Shown here piece by piece: positions 30,479 through 39,151 of a DNA stretch of 64,000 nt. The notes below the pieces were generated by a model. It saw only the letters and a list, made by a program, of their open reading frames with translations. It ran no database searches and was not told where the DNA came from. Position 1 is the stretch's first letter. Each line of letters opens with the position of its first letter. This DNA is from Kitasatospora phosalacinea. Its GTDB lineage: Bacteria > Actinomycetota > Actinomycetes > Streptomycetales > Streptomycetaceae. The position numbers and the translations under genes were made by a program. The stretch lies in assembly GCF_000716545.1 (NCBI RefSeq), contig NZ_JNWZ01000017.1, forward strand, positions 1 through 64,000, written 5' to 3'.

Positions 30479-31669
30479 ATGGGCCCCGTGAGGCTCACCG
30501 ACCGCCAGGAGGACCTGGCCATCGCCGCCGCCGGGCTGCTCGGCGGCCTGCTGCTGCTCGCCTTCGGCGCCTACGACGCCCGGTCCGGGCTGCCGGTGTG
30601 GGCGGTGGCGCTGCCGCTGGCCGCGATGGCGGCGCTGGAACCGGCCCGCCGCCGGTGGACGGTGTGGACGGTCTGCCTGGGCGGCGTGCTGTTCGGCGCC
30701 GCCGTGTACCTCGGCTCGCTGATGGCGACCCTGCTGATGTACACCGACCTGCTGTACGCGGCCACCCTGTACGGCCCGGTCCGGATGAGCAAGGTGCTGC
30801 AGCTGACCGGCGCCGCCGCCACCCTGGTGCTCTCCGGGCTGGCCTGGCGGTACGGGTCGGTGCCCGGGGCGCTGCTGGTCGCGGTGTTCTGCGGGCTGGT
30901 CTTCCTCGCCCCGGTCTGGACGGCCGACCTGCTGCGCCGGCACCGCGACCGCGCCGAGACCGAGCGGCTGCGGGCCGAACAGACCGCGCTGCTGGCCGAG
31001 TTGGACCGGCGCGGGGCGGTGGTCGCGGAGCGCGCCCGGATGGCCCGCGAACTGCACGACGTGATCGCCAACCACCTGTCGGCGATCGCCATCCACGCCA
31101 CCGGCGCCCAGGCGGTGGCCCGCCGCCAGCGGCGCGAGCGGGACGAGCCGCTGGTGGAGGCGCTGGCGGTGATCCGGGAGAACAGCGTGCAGGGCCTGGC
31201 CGAGATGCGCCGGATGATCGGCCTGCTGCGCGAGACGGTGCCCGAAGAGCCCTGCGTCGCACCGCGGCTGGCCGCCGTGGACGTGCTGCTGGAGCAGGCC
31301 GGAGCGGCCGGGCGGGCGGCCGGGCTGCGGTTCGAGGCCGAGGAGGTGGGCGAGCGCGGCGAACTGTCCGCACCGCTGGAACTGGCCGCGTACCGGATCG
31401 TCCAGGAGTCGCTGACCAACGCCGTCAAGCACGCCGCGCCCGGCCCGGTGCGGCTGGAGGTCCGGTACGGGGAGCGGGAGTTGGAGATCTCGGTGAGCTC
31501 CGCGTACCGGCCCGGCGAGGGGCGGCCGGTGCCCGGGGCGGGGGCCGGGCTGGTCGGCATGGGCGAGCGGGCGCAGCTGCTCGGCGGGGAGTTCGCCGCC
31601 GGGCCGGACGGGGGGACGTGGACGGTGCGGGCGGTGCTGCCGCGGACGGCGGACGGGGAGCGGGCGTGA
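30479..31669 (+). CDS. Sensor histidine kinase, NarL/DesK-type (HisKA_3)
   Basis: The 396-residue protein has about five N-terminal membrane segments (residues 12-145) without a large external domain, then the dimerisation helix with H193 in RMARELHDVIANHLSAIA. The ATPase domain has AAYRIVQESLTNAVKHA (N box) and GLVGMGERAQLLGG (G box). It probably senses a membrane or envelope signal. ATG 30479 lies 7 nt after AAGGAG. Its stop overlaps the regulator start (GTGA), so it works with the gene at 31666. Confidence 0.92.
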   Translation: MGPVRLTDRQEDLAIAAAGLLGGLLLLAFGAYDARSGLPVWAVALPLAAMAALEPARRRWTVWTVCLGGVLFGAAVYLGSLMATLLMYTDLLYAATLYGPVRMSKVLQLTGAAATLVLSGLAWRYGSVPGALLVAVFCGLVFLAPVWTADLLRRHRDRAETERLRAEQTALLAELDRRGAVVAERARMARELHDVIANHLSAIAIHATGAQAVARRQRRERDEPLVEALAVIRENSVQGLAEMRRMIGLLRETVPEEPCVAPRLAAVDVLLEQAGAAGRAAGLRFEAEEVGERGELSAPLELAAYRIVQESLTNAVKHAAPGPVRLEVRYGERELEISVSSAYRPGEGRPVPGAGAGLVGMGERAQLLGGEFAAGPDGGTWTVRAVLPRTADGERA

Positions 31670-32328
31670 TCCGGGTGCTGGTGGCCGAGGACCAGGCGGC
31701 GGTGCGGGCCGCGCTGGTGATGATCCTGCGCGCGGAGGACGACCTGGAGGTGGTCGGCGAGGCCGCCGACGGCGAGCAGGCCGTCCGGCTGGCGCTGGAA
31801 CTGCGCCCCGACGTGGTGCTGATGGACGTCCAGATGCCCCGGAAGGACGGCGTCGCGGCGACCCGCGAGGTGGTCGCCGCCGGGGCCGGCCAGGTGCTGG
31901 TGCTCACCACCTTCGACCTCGACGAGTACGTGTGGGGCGCGCTGCGGGCCGGTGCCGCCGGGTTCCTGCTCAAGGACCTGGAGGCCGAGGCGCTGGTCGA
32001 CGGCATCCGGACGGTCGCCCGCGGCGACGGCATGCTCGCGCCGTCCGTCACCCGACGGCTGATCGCCTCCTTCGCCCGCACCGGCGCGCCCGAGCCGGCG
32101 GCCGGGCCCGGCGCGCTCGACGGGCTGACGCCCAAGGAACGGGAGGTGCTGGGCTGCCTCGGCGCGGGCCTGTCCAACGCGGAGATCGCCGCCCGGCTGC
32201 GCACCGCCGAGGCCACCACCAAGACGCACGTCAGCCGGATCCTGGCCAAGCTCGGGCTGCGCAGCCGGGTGCAGGCCGCGATCCTGGCCCAGGAACTGGG
32301 GTTGCCCGTCCCCGGCGCGGAGCGCTGA
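31666..32328 (+). CDS. Response regulator, NarL/LuxR type
   Basis: The 220-residue protein has a receiver domain (VLVAEDQ, phosphoacceptor D54 in VLMDVQMP, T in LTTFD, K in FLLKD). Its LuxR-type helix-turn-helix lies at about residues 150-205 (LTPKEREVLGCLGAGLSNAEIA, then TTKTHVSRILAKLGL). It is the partner of the kinase upstream. Start GTG 31666 overlaps the kinase stop by 4 nt. Targets are unknown; the 431-nt gap downstream before the STAS gene is one possible binding place. Confidence 0.93.
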   Translation: MIRVLVAEDQAAVRAALVMILRAEDDLEVVGEAADGEQAVRLALELRPDVVLMDVQMPRKDGVAATREVVAAGAGQVLVLTTFDLDEYVWGALRAGAAGFLLKDLEAEALVDGIRTVARGDGMLAPSVTRRLIASFARTGAPEPAAGPGALDGLTPKEREVLGCLGAGLSNAEIAARLRTAEATTKTHVSRILAKLGLRSRVQAAILAQELGLPVPGAER

Positions 32329-32759
32329 GGAGGCGGGGAGGGGTGCAGATCACACCTCCTCCGGCGCAGATCACACTGCCGGAACGCACCACGGCGGGCG
32401 CGCTCCCACTAGAGTCCGGCGAGAGCGGTGCCGCTCCCGCAGGTGGTCCGCGCTGCCCGGGTGCGGGGCGCTCCGGGCGGCCGGGTGAGTTTGCTCACGG
32501 TCCGCCCCGCAGACGGGTGATTTGGGCGGCAATCGAGCGTAGGTGTGAGGTGATCCTGCGTATATTCCCTCGGACGGGTGAAGTTGAGGGGCAGTCCGGC
32601 GGGTGACAGCAACCTGCGGAACTGGTTGACCGTCAGATTCAGGAAGGGGCCGGTGCGCGGACACGGCCCCGCAGGGCACGGACGTTCCCCGGGACGCGGG
32701 CGCGCGGGCGCACGCAGGAGCGGACGGACGTACGGCGGACGGCCGAGGAGGAGGACAGC
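32329..32759. other. 431-nt intergenic region before the STAS gene
   Basis: I see no gene here. An AT-rich spot with TATATT (32561-32566) could be a -10, which would give a leader of nearly 190 nt to the STAS gene. A purine-rich run (GAGGAGGAGGAC) just before 32760 is its ribosome-binding site. Confidence 0.4.
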
Positions 32760-33095
32760 GTGCGCATCACCGGCGACCACACCGGACTGGCCATCGAAGG
32801 GCGGCTCGACGTGCGCAGCGCCGCCGACGCCCGGGCGCTGCTGCACGCCGCCGTCGACGGCGGCGAGGGCGACCTCGTCCTCGACCTCGGACGCCTGGAG
32901 TTCTGGGACGCCACCGGCCTCGGCGTCATCATGGGCACCCACCGCCGGGCCGGCCGGGCCGGGCGGCGGCTGGTGCTGCGGGACGTGCCCGTGCAGTTGC
33001 AGCGGCTGCTGGTCGCGACCAGGCTGCACCGGATCCTCGCGGTCGAGGGCGCGGTGCAGGATTCCTGCGGGACGACGCTGCCCGCGCTGGGCTAG
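32760..33095 (+). CDS. STAS-domain protein (anti-sigma factor antagonist-like)
   Basis: A single STAS domain of 111 residues: LAIEGRLDVRSAADARALL, GDLVLDLGRLEFWDATGLGVIMG and a C-terminal helix pair. In SpoIIAA-type antagonists the phosphorylation site is DSSG. Here it is DATG, so a Thr stands at the usual phospho-Ser position. Phosphorylation would still be possible but may use a different kinase. It could control an anti-sigma factor in partner switching. None is adjacent. The start is GTG 32760. Confidence 0.85.
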   Translation: MRITGDHTGLAIEGRLDVRSAADARALLHAAVDGGEGDLVLDLGRLEFWDATGLGVIMGTHRRAGRAGRRLVLRDVPVQLQRLLVATRLHRILAVEGAVQDSCGTTLPALG

Positions 33096-33265
33096 CGCCC
33101 GCCGGTGCCGGGGCGGGCAGGCCGCCGCCCGGGGCGCGGGTGCCTCCCGGCGGGCGGGGTTCGTGTGCGGAGCGGCTAGGCGTCGGAACCACCCCTGTGT
33201 GGTGACCCGCCGCGTCCGTGTGGGAAAGTCTCCGGTCAGGTGTCCGAGTGGCGGGGAGCAGCGAC

Positions 33266-35542
33266 GTGGGTCAGCCGAGCGGAGAGTTCCGGGGGGACGG
33301 GGTCCGCCCGCGGAGTGGGGAACTGGTCAGCGGTGAGCGGCTGGTGGTGGTCGGCGGGCCGGAGGGCTCGGAGGCCAGGCACTGCCCGGACGAGTGGATG
33401 CCGCAGCCCCGCCGGATCCGCGGACTGGTGCAGGCCAGGCCCGAGTTGGGCCCCAGCCCGGCGGTCGGACCGCTCGCGCTGGGCGCCGGACCGGGCGACC
33501 TGCGGCTGCTGGACCGCGACGGCGACATCGAAGCCCTGCTGGAGCAGCTCCGGGCGGGCCGCTCGGTCCAACTGGTCGGACAGCCCGGCTCGGGCCGCTC
33601 CGCGCTGCTCGCCGCCGTCGCCGAGGCGGCCGCGGAACTGGCGCCGGACGGCGTGGTGCGGCTCAGCGGCTACCGGCGGACCGTCGCGGACCTGCTGCAG
33701 GAGCTGTTCGCCGCCACCCACCAGGCCCCCGACTTCCGGCCGGACCGGGAACAGCTCGCCGAACTGCTGGCCGGCGTCGCCGCGGTGGTCGTGATCGACG
33801 ACGTGGAACCGGGCGGCGAGGAACTGGAGGAACTGCTCGCGTTCGCCCCCGAGTGCGCGTTCCTGATCGCCGCCGCCCCCGGCGGCCCCCCGCCGGCGCC
33901 CGGCTCGCGGCTGCGCACCCACCTGGTGGCCGGCCTGTCCCGCCCGGCCTGCCTGACCCTCGCCGCCCGGCTGGCCGGCCGCCCGCTCGACGAGGTCGAA
34001 CGGGCCTGGGCGGTGGACCTGTGGTTCGAGTCCGAGGGCCTGCCGCTGCGCTTCGTCCGGGCCGCCGCGCTGCTGCGCCAGCGCGACGTCGCGGTGGACG
34101 CCCTGATCGCCGCGCAGGAGGACCGGCGCAACCTGTTCGGCTCCGTCCAGGAGTACCGACTCCCCAGCGACCCGGCCGAATTGGAGCAGGAGCTGCGCCG
34201 ACAGGTGCCGCTGCCCTCGGTGGGGGAGAGCGCCGCCCCGGCCCGCCGCCTGGCGCAGGGGCTGAGCGAGCAGGCCCGGCTGGTGCTGCGCCTCGCGCTC
34301 GCCCTCGGCGGCGAGTGCCCGACCGCGCCGCACCTGCCCGCGCTGGTCGACGTCGGACTCGGTGAGAGCGCCCTGCAGGAACTCGTCGAAGCCGGGCTGG
34401 CCGTCTCGGTCGGCGGCCACCACCGCCTCACCGAAGGCGTCCTGGACGCGCTGCTGCCCGAGGTCGAGGACGACAGCAACGGCCTGCCCGCGCCGTTCGC
34501 CCCCGGCGGGATCGCGCACGGCGCCGCCGAGCACCTGTCCTGGTGGGTCGGGCACGCCTCGGTGTCGACCCGCCAGGTCGCCGCCGAGGCCGAGGTGATC
34601 CTCGCCGTGCTGCTCGCCGAACGGGACGCCGACCGCCCCGAGGAGGTGCTCCGGCTGGCCCGGGCCGCCGCCCCCGCGCTCGCCCTGTCGCTGCGCTGGG
34701 GCGCCTGGGAGCGCGCCCTGCAACTCGGCCTGGAAGCCGCCAGGATGCTCGGCGCCAACGCCGAACAGGGCTGGTTCCACCACGAGTTGGGCGTGTACGC
34801 GCTCTGCTCGGGCAGCCCGCAGCGGGCCGTCGCCGAACTGGAGGCGGCCATCGCGCTGCGCGCCGCCGCGGGCGAACAGCGCGGCGCCGCGGGCGCCCGC
34901 CGGATGCTCGACCTGGTCCGGATCGAGGAGACCGCCGCGCTCACCGCCGGCACCGACAGCGAACCCGCCCGCCGTCGCCGCACCATCCGGGCCATCGCCC
35001 AGGTGGTGCCGGGCCGGCTGCGCAAGCGGGCCCCGCGCGGCGCCCGCAAGACGGTGCTGCTGGCCGGTGCGGCGGTGATGGCGCTCGGCGTCATCGGCAC
35101 CGCGATCGGCGTCGCCGCCACCGGGGACGAACGCCCCGGCGGCGACCGCACCGGCAACTCGGCCGACGACCTCCCGCCGCTCGACCCCACCACCTCCCCG
35201 CGCAGCACCTCGCCCACCCCGAGCCCGTCCACCGGCGGCAGCCCCTCCCCGACGGACAGCCCCAGCGGCAGCGACAGCCCGACCCCCTCCGCGAGCACCT
35301 CGGCGACGAGCACCTCCTCCGCCACCCGCAAGCCGAGCAGCACTCCGTCGGCGACCACCACGACCGCCACGACGAAGCCGGGTAAGACCACGCCACCCGC
35401 CGCCACGCCGACCAAGTCGCCGTCGACGCCGACCGACCCCGCGACCTCCCCGTCCACGCCGACCGACCCCGCGACCTCCCCGTCCACGCCGACCGACCCC
35501 GGGACGACGAGCCCCACGTCGACGCCCACTTCCACGCCCTAG
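33266..35542 (+). CDS. Membrane-anchored STAND-like NTPase with Ser/Thr/Pro-rich tail
   Basis: The 758-residue protein has an N-terminal region of about 90 residues, then an NTPase domain: Walker A as VGQPGSGRSALLAA (about 104-112, Arg in place of the usual Lys) and Walker B VVVIDDVE (about 173-180). It continues with a winged-helix-like region and TPR-like helices (AEQGWFHHELGVYALCSGSP). Near residue 590 is a basic stretch, then one membrane helix (VLLAGAAVMALGVIGTAIGVA) and about 120 residues rich in Ser, Thr and Pro, with a 10-residue repeat. The tail would lie outside the cell. It looks like an intracellular ATP-binding regulator tied to the envelope. GTG 33266 lies 7 nt after GGGGAG. No closer functional name can be given. 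Confidence 0.75.
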   Translation: MGQPSGEFRGDGVRPRSGELVSGERLVVVGGPEGSEARHCPDEWMPQPRRIRGLVQARPELGPSPAVGPLALGAGPGDLRLLDRDGDIEALLEQLRAGRSVQLVGQPGSGRSALLAAVAEAAAELAPDGVVRLSGYRRTVADLLQELFAATHQAPDFRPDREQLAELLAGVAAVVVIDDVEPGGEELEELLAFAPECAFLIAAAPGGPPPAPGSRLRTHLVAGLSRPACLTLAARLAGRPLDEVERAWAVDLWFESEGLPLRFVRAAALLRQRDVAVDALIAAQEDRRNLFGSVQEYRLPSDPAELEQELRRQVPLPSVGESAAPARRLAQGLSEQARLVLRLALALGGECPTAPHLPALVDVGLGESALQELVEAGLAVSVGGHHRLTEGVLDALLPEVEDDSNGLPAPFAPGGIAHGAAEHLSWWVGHASVSTRQVAAEAEVILAVLLAERDADRPEEVLRLARAAAPALALSLRWGAWERALQLGLEAARMLGANAEQGWFHHELGVYALCSGSPQRAVAELEAAIALRAAAGEQRGAAGARRMLDLVRIEETAALTAGTDSEPARRRRTIRAIAQVVPGRLRKRAPRGARKTVLLAGAAVMALGVIGTAIGVAATGDERPGGDRTGNSADDLPPLDPTTSPRSTSPTPSPSTGGSPSPTDSPSGSDSPTPSASTSATSTSSATRKPSSTPSATTTTATTKPGKTTPPAATPTKSPSTPTDPATSPSTPTDPATSPSTPTDPGTTSPTSTPTSTP
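35421..35505 (+). repeat. 30-bp repeat in the NTPase gene, about 2.8 copies
   Basis: Units start at 35421, 35451 and 35481 and encode PSTPTDPATS. They are nearly identical in DNA, so they are a recent in-frame expansion of the Pro/Thr tail. Confidence 0.85.
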
Positions 35543-35561
35543 CAGGCGGCGTGACGGTCCG

Positions 35562-36764
35562 TCAGCGCAGCAGCTGTTCCAGGCCGACGTTTCCCCGGGC
35601 GAGAACGCGTGCGTACGGGGCCCGGGCCGGGCGGGCCGGCAGGGTGGCCAGCGGGTCGGGGGCGTCCGGGCCGAGGGTGCGCCGCAGGAGGCGGTGGGCG
35701 GTGCCCAGGGAGGCGCTCCGGGCGAGCAGCCAGGTCTCGGCGGCGTCCAGGCCCCCGGCGGCGTGGACCGCCCGCAGCGGGGCCGGCCAGCCCTCGGCCC
35801 ACCAGTCGGCGCGTTCGGCGTCCGGGACTTCGGCGAAGGTCGGGGCGAGGGCGGCGGCCAGGCGGCGGCTCAGCTCCTCCCCGGAGGCGGTCGGCTCCGG
35901 GTGCTCGGCGCGGAAGTGCGCCCGGTCGGCGGTGCCGGTGTCGGGATCGGCGCCGGGCACGTCGTCCGGCCCGGGCGGGGCCTCGGCCAGCCAGGTCTCG
36001 CCGGCCGTGCACACCTCGCGCAGCACCCCGTACCGCAGCCCGGTCGACTCGGCGAGCAGCACCGCGTCGTACAGGTCCTTGGGCTGCGGGTAGCGGTCGG
36101 TGGCCGGCCACAGCAGCTTCCAGGCGAGCGAGAGCTCCCGCCCGGCGACGCGCAGCACCGCGCCCGGGGCGGCCTCCAGCGGCTCGGGTTCCAGCGGCAG
36201 GTGCTCGGTGAAGACGAAGTCCAGCTGGACGCCGCCGCCGGGCAGCCCGTCGGCCGTCCAGGGCAGCAGCAGGCGGCGGCCCGGGACGCGCTCGTACGTC
36301 CGGATCTCCCCGCTGACGGCCTCCTGCGGCAGGAAGCGGACGGGCCCGGTGTTCGGGACGGCGGCGGCCGGGTCGCGGAGCAGTTCGGCGGTGCGCGGGT
36401 CGTCGGGCGCCCAGTCGGCGGGGGTGAGGACGAAGTCCAGGTCGCCGGGTTCGCGGGCGGCGGCGCCGAACCAGGCGCGCAGCACGACGGAGCCGCGCAG
36501 CACCAGGTTCCCGGCCCAGCGGGAGGCGGCGACGGCGGACAGCACGGCGTCCATCGCGGTGCGGCGGGCGGCCCGCCAGGCGGTGGTCGGCGCGGGACCG
36601 GCGAAGCGCGGGTCGGTGGTCCGGTACGCGCGGTCGTCCTGCTTGAGCGACGGGTCGAAGACCGCGAGCTGCCGCGCCCGCCCGTCCCCGACCGGACGGA
36701 ACGTCAGCGGCAGGTCCCCGGGGAAGCGGCGGGCCAGGTCGTCGGCGTCCGGGGCCTCCTTCAC
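35562..36764 (-). CDS. AbiEii-like nucleotidyltransferase family protein
   Basis: The 400-residue protein has the nucleotidyltransferase signature LVLRGSVVLRAWFGAAAREPGDLDFVL (G-S and two Asp residues) and a further acidic strand VQLDFVF, as in AbiEii-type proteins. AbiEii toxins usually pair with the winged-helix antitoxin AbiEi. Here the upstream partner (overlapping GTGA at 36761-36764) is a different, frameshifted protein. A role as a toxin is therefore unproven, and a housekeeping role is possible. The start is GTG 36764. Confidence 0.7.
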   Translation of the reverse strand: MKEAPDADDLARRFPGDLPLTFRPVGDGRARQLAVFDPSLKQDDRAYRTTDPRFAGPAPTTAWRAARRTAMDAVLSAVAASRWAGNLVLRGSVVLRAWFGAAAREPGDLDFVLTPADWAPDDPRTAELLRDPAAAVPNTGPVRFLPQEAVSGEIRTYERVPGRRLLLPWTADGLPGGGVQLDFVFTEHLPLEPEPLEAAPGAVLRVAGRELSLAWKLLWPATDRYPQPKDLYDAVLLAESTGLRYGVLREVCTAGETWLAEAPPGPDDVPGADPDTGTADRAHFRAEHPEPTASGEELSRRLAAALAPTFAEVPDAERADWWAEGWPAPLRAVHAAGGLDAAETWLLARSASLGTAHRLLRRTLGPDAPDPLATLPARPARAPYARVLARGNVGLEQLLR

Positions 36765-37396
36765 GGCAGGTCCTCCCCGGGGGCGTCGCCGAGCCGGCCC
36801 TCGTCCAGGGCGAGCGCCGAGTCGTGCACCACGTACTCGCGTTCGGCCTTCAGCGGCGGGAAGCCGGCGGCGGTGAGCGCGGCGGTGAGGAGCTCCAGCC
36901 GGGCGCCGGCGGTGGCCGGGCCGGCGCGGTGGCAGCGCTGGGTGACGAAGTACTGGCGGTGGCCGTCCGGTTCGGTGCGGCGGGCGTTCCAGGAGACGTG
37001 CGCGCCGTGGCCGGCGGCGGCGCGGGCCAGCTCCTCGCGCGGGGTGCCGGGGGCCGGCCGGACCTTCACGTGGTGCTCGAAGTAGCGCGTCGGGTCGGCC
37101 CGTTCGGCCTCGGCGTCACTGCGCGGGACGCCCGGCGCCCAGGGCGCCGCCTCGATCCTGACCCGGACGGGCGTGAACCCGGCACCGCGCAGCCGCTCCG
37201 CCTCGGCGGCGGCCCGGCGGTGCTGCGCGGCCGACGTGCCCCGGCGCGCCAGGACGGCATCGGCTGCGAGGGGTGCCGGCCGCGGGCCGGCAGGATGTGC
37301 GTGAACTCCAGCCCGTGCGCGGCCGCCCAGCCGGCCAGCGCCCCGGCCGGGGCCGACGTCAGGTGCGTCTCGTACGGGTCGGCACCGCGAGCGGGG
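36761..37396 (-). pseudogene. Frameshifted gene between nucS and the nucleotidyltransferase
   Basis: Two frames together read as one protein. From about 37364 downwards one frame gives DPYETHLTSAP, WAAAHGLEFTHILPARG and then SQPM near 37260. From about 37256 the other frame continues with LARRGTSAAQHRRAAAEAER, AGFTPVRVRIEAAPW, YFEHHVKVRP, then VSWNARR and RQYFVTQRCH, to the stop at 36761. A one-base change near 37255-37260 would restore one frame. The first frame also has no ATG, GTG or TTG start behind the nucS stop. The C-terminal 102 residues could start at GTG 37069. I recall this family beside AbiEii-like genes, but its function is unknown. A sequencing error is possible. Confidence 0.6.
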
Positions 37397-37402
37397 AGGG
37401 AC

Positions 37403-38062
37403 CTAGAAGAGCTTGAGCTTGTCGTCGTCGATGCCGCGCAGCTCGTCGTAGTCGAGCACGACGCAGCCGATGCCCCGGTCGGTGGCCAGCACGCGGGCCT
37501 GGGGCTTGATCTCCTGGGCGGCGAAGACGCCCTTCACGGGGGCGAGCAGCGGGTCCCGGTTGAGGAGTTCGAGGTAGCGGGTGAGCTGCTCGACGCCGTC
37601 GATCTCGCCGCGGCGCTTGATCTCCACCGCGATGGTGGTGCCGTCGGAGTCGCGGCAGAGGATGTCCACCGGGCCGATCGGGGTCGGGTACTCGCGGCGG
37701 ATCAGCTGCCAGCCGGAGCCGAGCACCTCCATCCGGTCGGCGAGGAGCTCCTGCAGGTGGGCCTCCACGCCGTCCTTGATCAGGCCGGGGTCGACGCCGA
37801 GTTCGTGCGAGGAGTCGTGGTGGACGTCCTCCAGGGTGATGATCAGCTTCTCGCCGGCCTTGTTGGTGACCGTCCACACGCCGTCGGCCTCCTTGAGGGA
37901 GCACGGCGGCGACATCCAGTTCAGCGGCTTGTAGGCCCGGTCGTCGGCGTGGATGCTGACGCTCCCGTCGGCCTTCACGATCACCAGGCGCACGGCGGAG
38001 GGCAGATGTGCAGCGAGGCGGCCCGCGTAGTCCACGGTGCACTTGGCGATGACAAGACGCAT
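37403..38062 (-). CDS. nucS: Endonuclease NucS (non-canonical mismatch repair)
   Basis: NucS (EndoMS) cuts DNA at mismatches and replaces MutS/MutL in actinobacteria. The 219-residue protein has the N-terminal DNA-binding/dimer domain ([16 protein letters not shown]) and a RecB-like nuclease domain with [19 protein letters not shown] and VEQLTRYL, which hold the catalytic Asp, Glu and Lys. The C-terminal LKLF resembles the clamp-binding peptide of NucS. ATG 38062 has a TAGTCT box 7 nt upstream and no ribosome-binding site. Confidence 0.95.
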   Translation of the reverse strand: MRLVIAKCTVDYAGRLAAHLPSAVRLVIVKADGSVSIHADDRAYKPLNWMSPPCSLKEADGVWTVTNKAGEKLIITLEDVHHDSSHELGVDPGLIKDGVEAHLQELLADRMEVLGSGWQLIRREYPTPIGPVDILCRDSDGTTIAVEIKRRGEIDGVEQLTRYLELLNRDPLLAPVKGVFAAQEIKPQARVLATDRGIGCVVLDYDELRGIDDDKLKLF

Positions 38063-38075
38063 GGGGACAAGACTA
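38063..38075 (-). promoter_or_regulatory. nucS promoter -10, leaderless
   Basis: On the minus strand TAGTCT (38075-38070) stands 7 nt before ATG 38062. Confidence 0.55.
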
Positions 38076-38490
38076 AGGCCCGCCGGGAGTGCCCCGGTCC
38101 GTGTTCGATTCCGCACGGCTCGGGTGACGGCCGGGGGTCCGGTGGGGCCGAGCTGACGAAATCTTGAGACAGCCGGTCCGGGCGGGCCCGGACCGGGAGC
38201 CGTTTGAAGCGAGTGCGCGCACGACGGGTGTCGGCCGGGCGGGAGCGGCGAAGCATGGTGACCGCACGAGCACGTGCGGTGAGGCACGCCAGCTCGGCAC
38301 GGTGGGTTGGGACACGTCGGATTCCGGCCAATCTCGTCCAGGGAGGGGCGTTCGGGCGGCAATCCACCGATTCACCGACCCGGTTGAGGGGGATGCCTGC
38401 CACGCTGGTCTGACCCCCCGGACCCGGCCGCCGCCCACGGCGTCCACCGATCCGTCGCACCGGCACCACTCGAACAACGCGAGTGGTTCA

Positions 38491-38590
38491 CCGCACATTC
38501 GTCCCAGCACTCCCAGCACACCCGACAGCACCACCCTCACCGCACGACCCGCACGACCGCACGACCCAGCACACCCGCACCACCGCCCCG
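38491..38590 (+). promoter_or_regulatory. C-rich, G-poor leader of the SCO5389-family gene
   Basis: Counting these 100 nt gives about 56 C, 23 A, 16 G and 5 T, unlike the balanced GC of the surroundings. As RNA it would be largely unstructured and C-rich, which is the pattern bound by Rho. It lies just upstream of the gene at 38627. The rest of the 564-nt gap (38063-38626) holds the nucS promoter and no convincing gene. Confidence 0.35.
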
Positions 38591-38626
38591 GCGATCCCGC
38601 CGGAGCGGACCGCGAGAGGAGAACCC

Positions 38627-39019
38627 ATGTCGCTCGACGTCTCACCGGCCATGTTGGAGAAGGCCGAACGAGGCGAGGTCGACGAGCGGGAGTTCGTCGA
38701 CTGTGTCCGCACCTCGCTGCCCTACGCCTGGGACATGATCAGCTCGCTGGTCGCCCAACTCAAGGTCGACGGAACCGACTTCGCCGACAACGAAGTCCCC
38801 CCGCCGAGCGAGCAGGAGCGCGGCCAGCTGCTCCGCGCACTGGCCAGCGACGCGATCCGGGGCGCCCTGCAGCGGCACTTCGGCGTCCGGCTGGCCTTCC
38901 AGAACTGCCACCGGGTCGCGGTCTTCGCCCCCGGCCCCGACACCGAGGCGCGGCTCGCCCGCTTCACCTCCGTCCGGGCCCAGCTGCTCAACCAGTCGCC
39001 GGAGCTGCGCGACTGCTGA
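38627..39019 (+). CDS. SCO5389-family protein, function unknown
   Basis: The 130-residue soluble protein begins MSLDVSPAMLEKAERGEVDE and contains FVDCVRTSLPYAWDMISSLV, RGQLLRALASDAIRGALQRHFG and FQNCHRVAVF. It matches the actinomycete family named after S. coelicolor SCO5389. No catalytic motif is clear, though three Cys and two His are present. ATG 38627 lies behind AGAGGAGA. It is divergent to nucS with a long gap between, and a perfect hairpin follows it. Confidence 0.8.
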   Translation: MSLDVSPAMLEKAERGEVDEREFVDCVRTSLPYAWDMISSLVAQLKVDGTDFADNEVPPPSEQERGQLLRALASDAIRGALQRHFGVRLAFQNCHRVAVFAPGPDTEARLARFTSVRAQLLNQSPELRDC

Positions 39020-39085
39020 CCCGGCGTCAGCGCACCCCGCCGCACCACCGCCGACACCGCTTCGGCGCCCGTGCGGCCACCGGAC

Positions 39086-39126
39086 GCGGGCCGACCCGGA
39101 TTTCCCGGCACTCCGGGTCGGCCCGC
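39086..39126. terminator. Bidirectional hairpin between convergent genes
   Basis: GCGGGCCGACCCGGA (39086-39100) pairs perfectly with 39112-39126 around an 11-nt loop. It lies between the SCO5389-family gene and the luciferase-like gene. Confidence 0.75.
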
Positions 39127-39151
39127 GGCCGTGCGACGGCCCCGCGGGCCC

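Noticed and set aside
35562..37396. Classical AbiE toxin-antitoxin phage-defence module
   Set aside because: The partner gene does not look like the winged-helix AbiEi antitoxin and is frameshifted. No other defence genes or mobility signs are nearby.
38063..38362. N-terminal extension of NucS by up to 100 residues
   Set aside because: The extra part is Pro/Arg/Cys-rich and not NucS-like. The -10 box 7 nt before ATG 38062 and the MRLVIAKC start fit the family.
38204..38413. Small plus-strand open frame (69 codons) in the gap after nucS
   Set aside because: The product is Arg/Ala/Thr-rich without a clear ribosome-binding site, and it overlaps likely control sequence.
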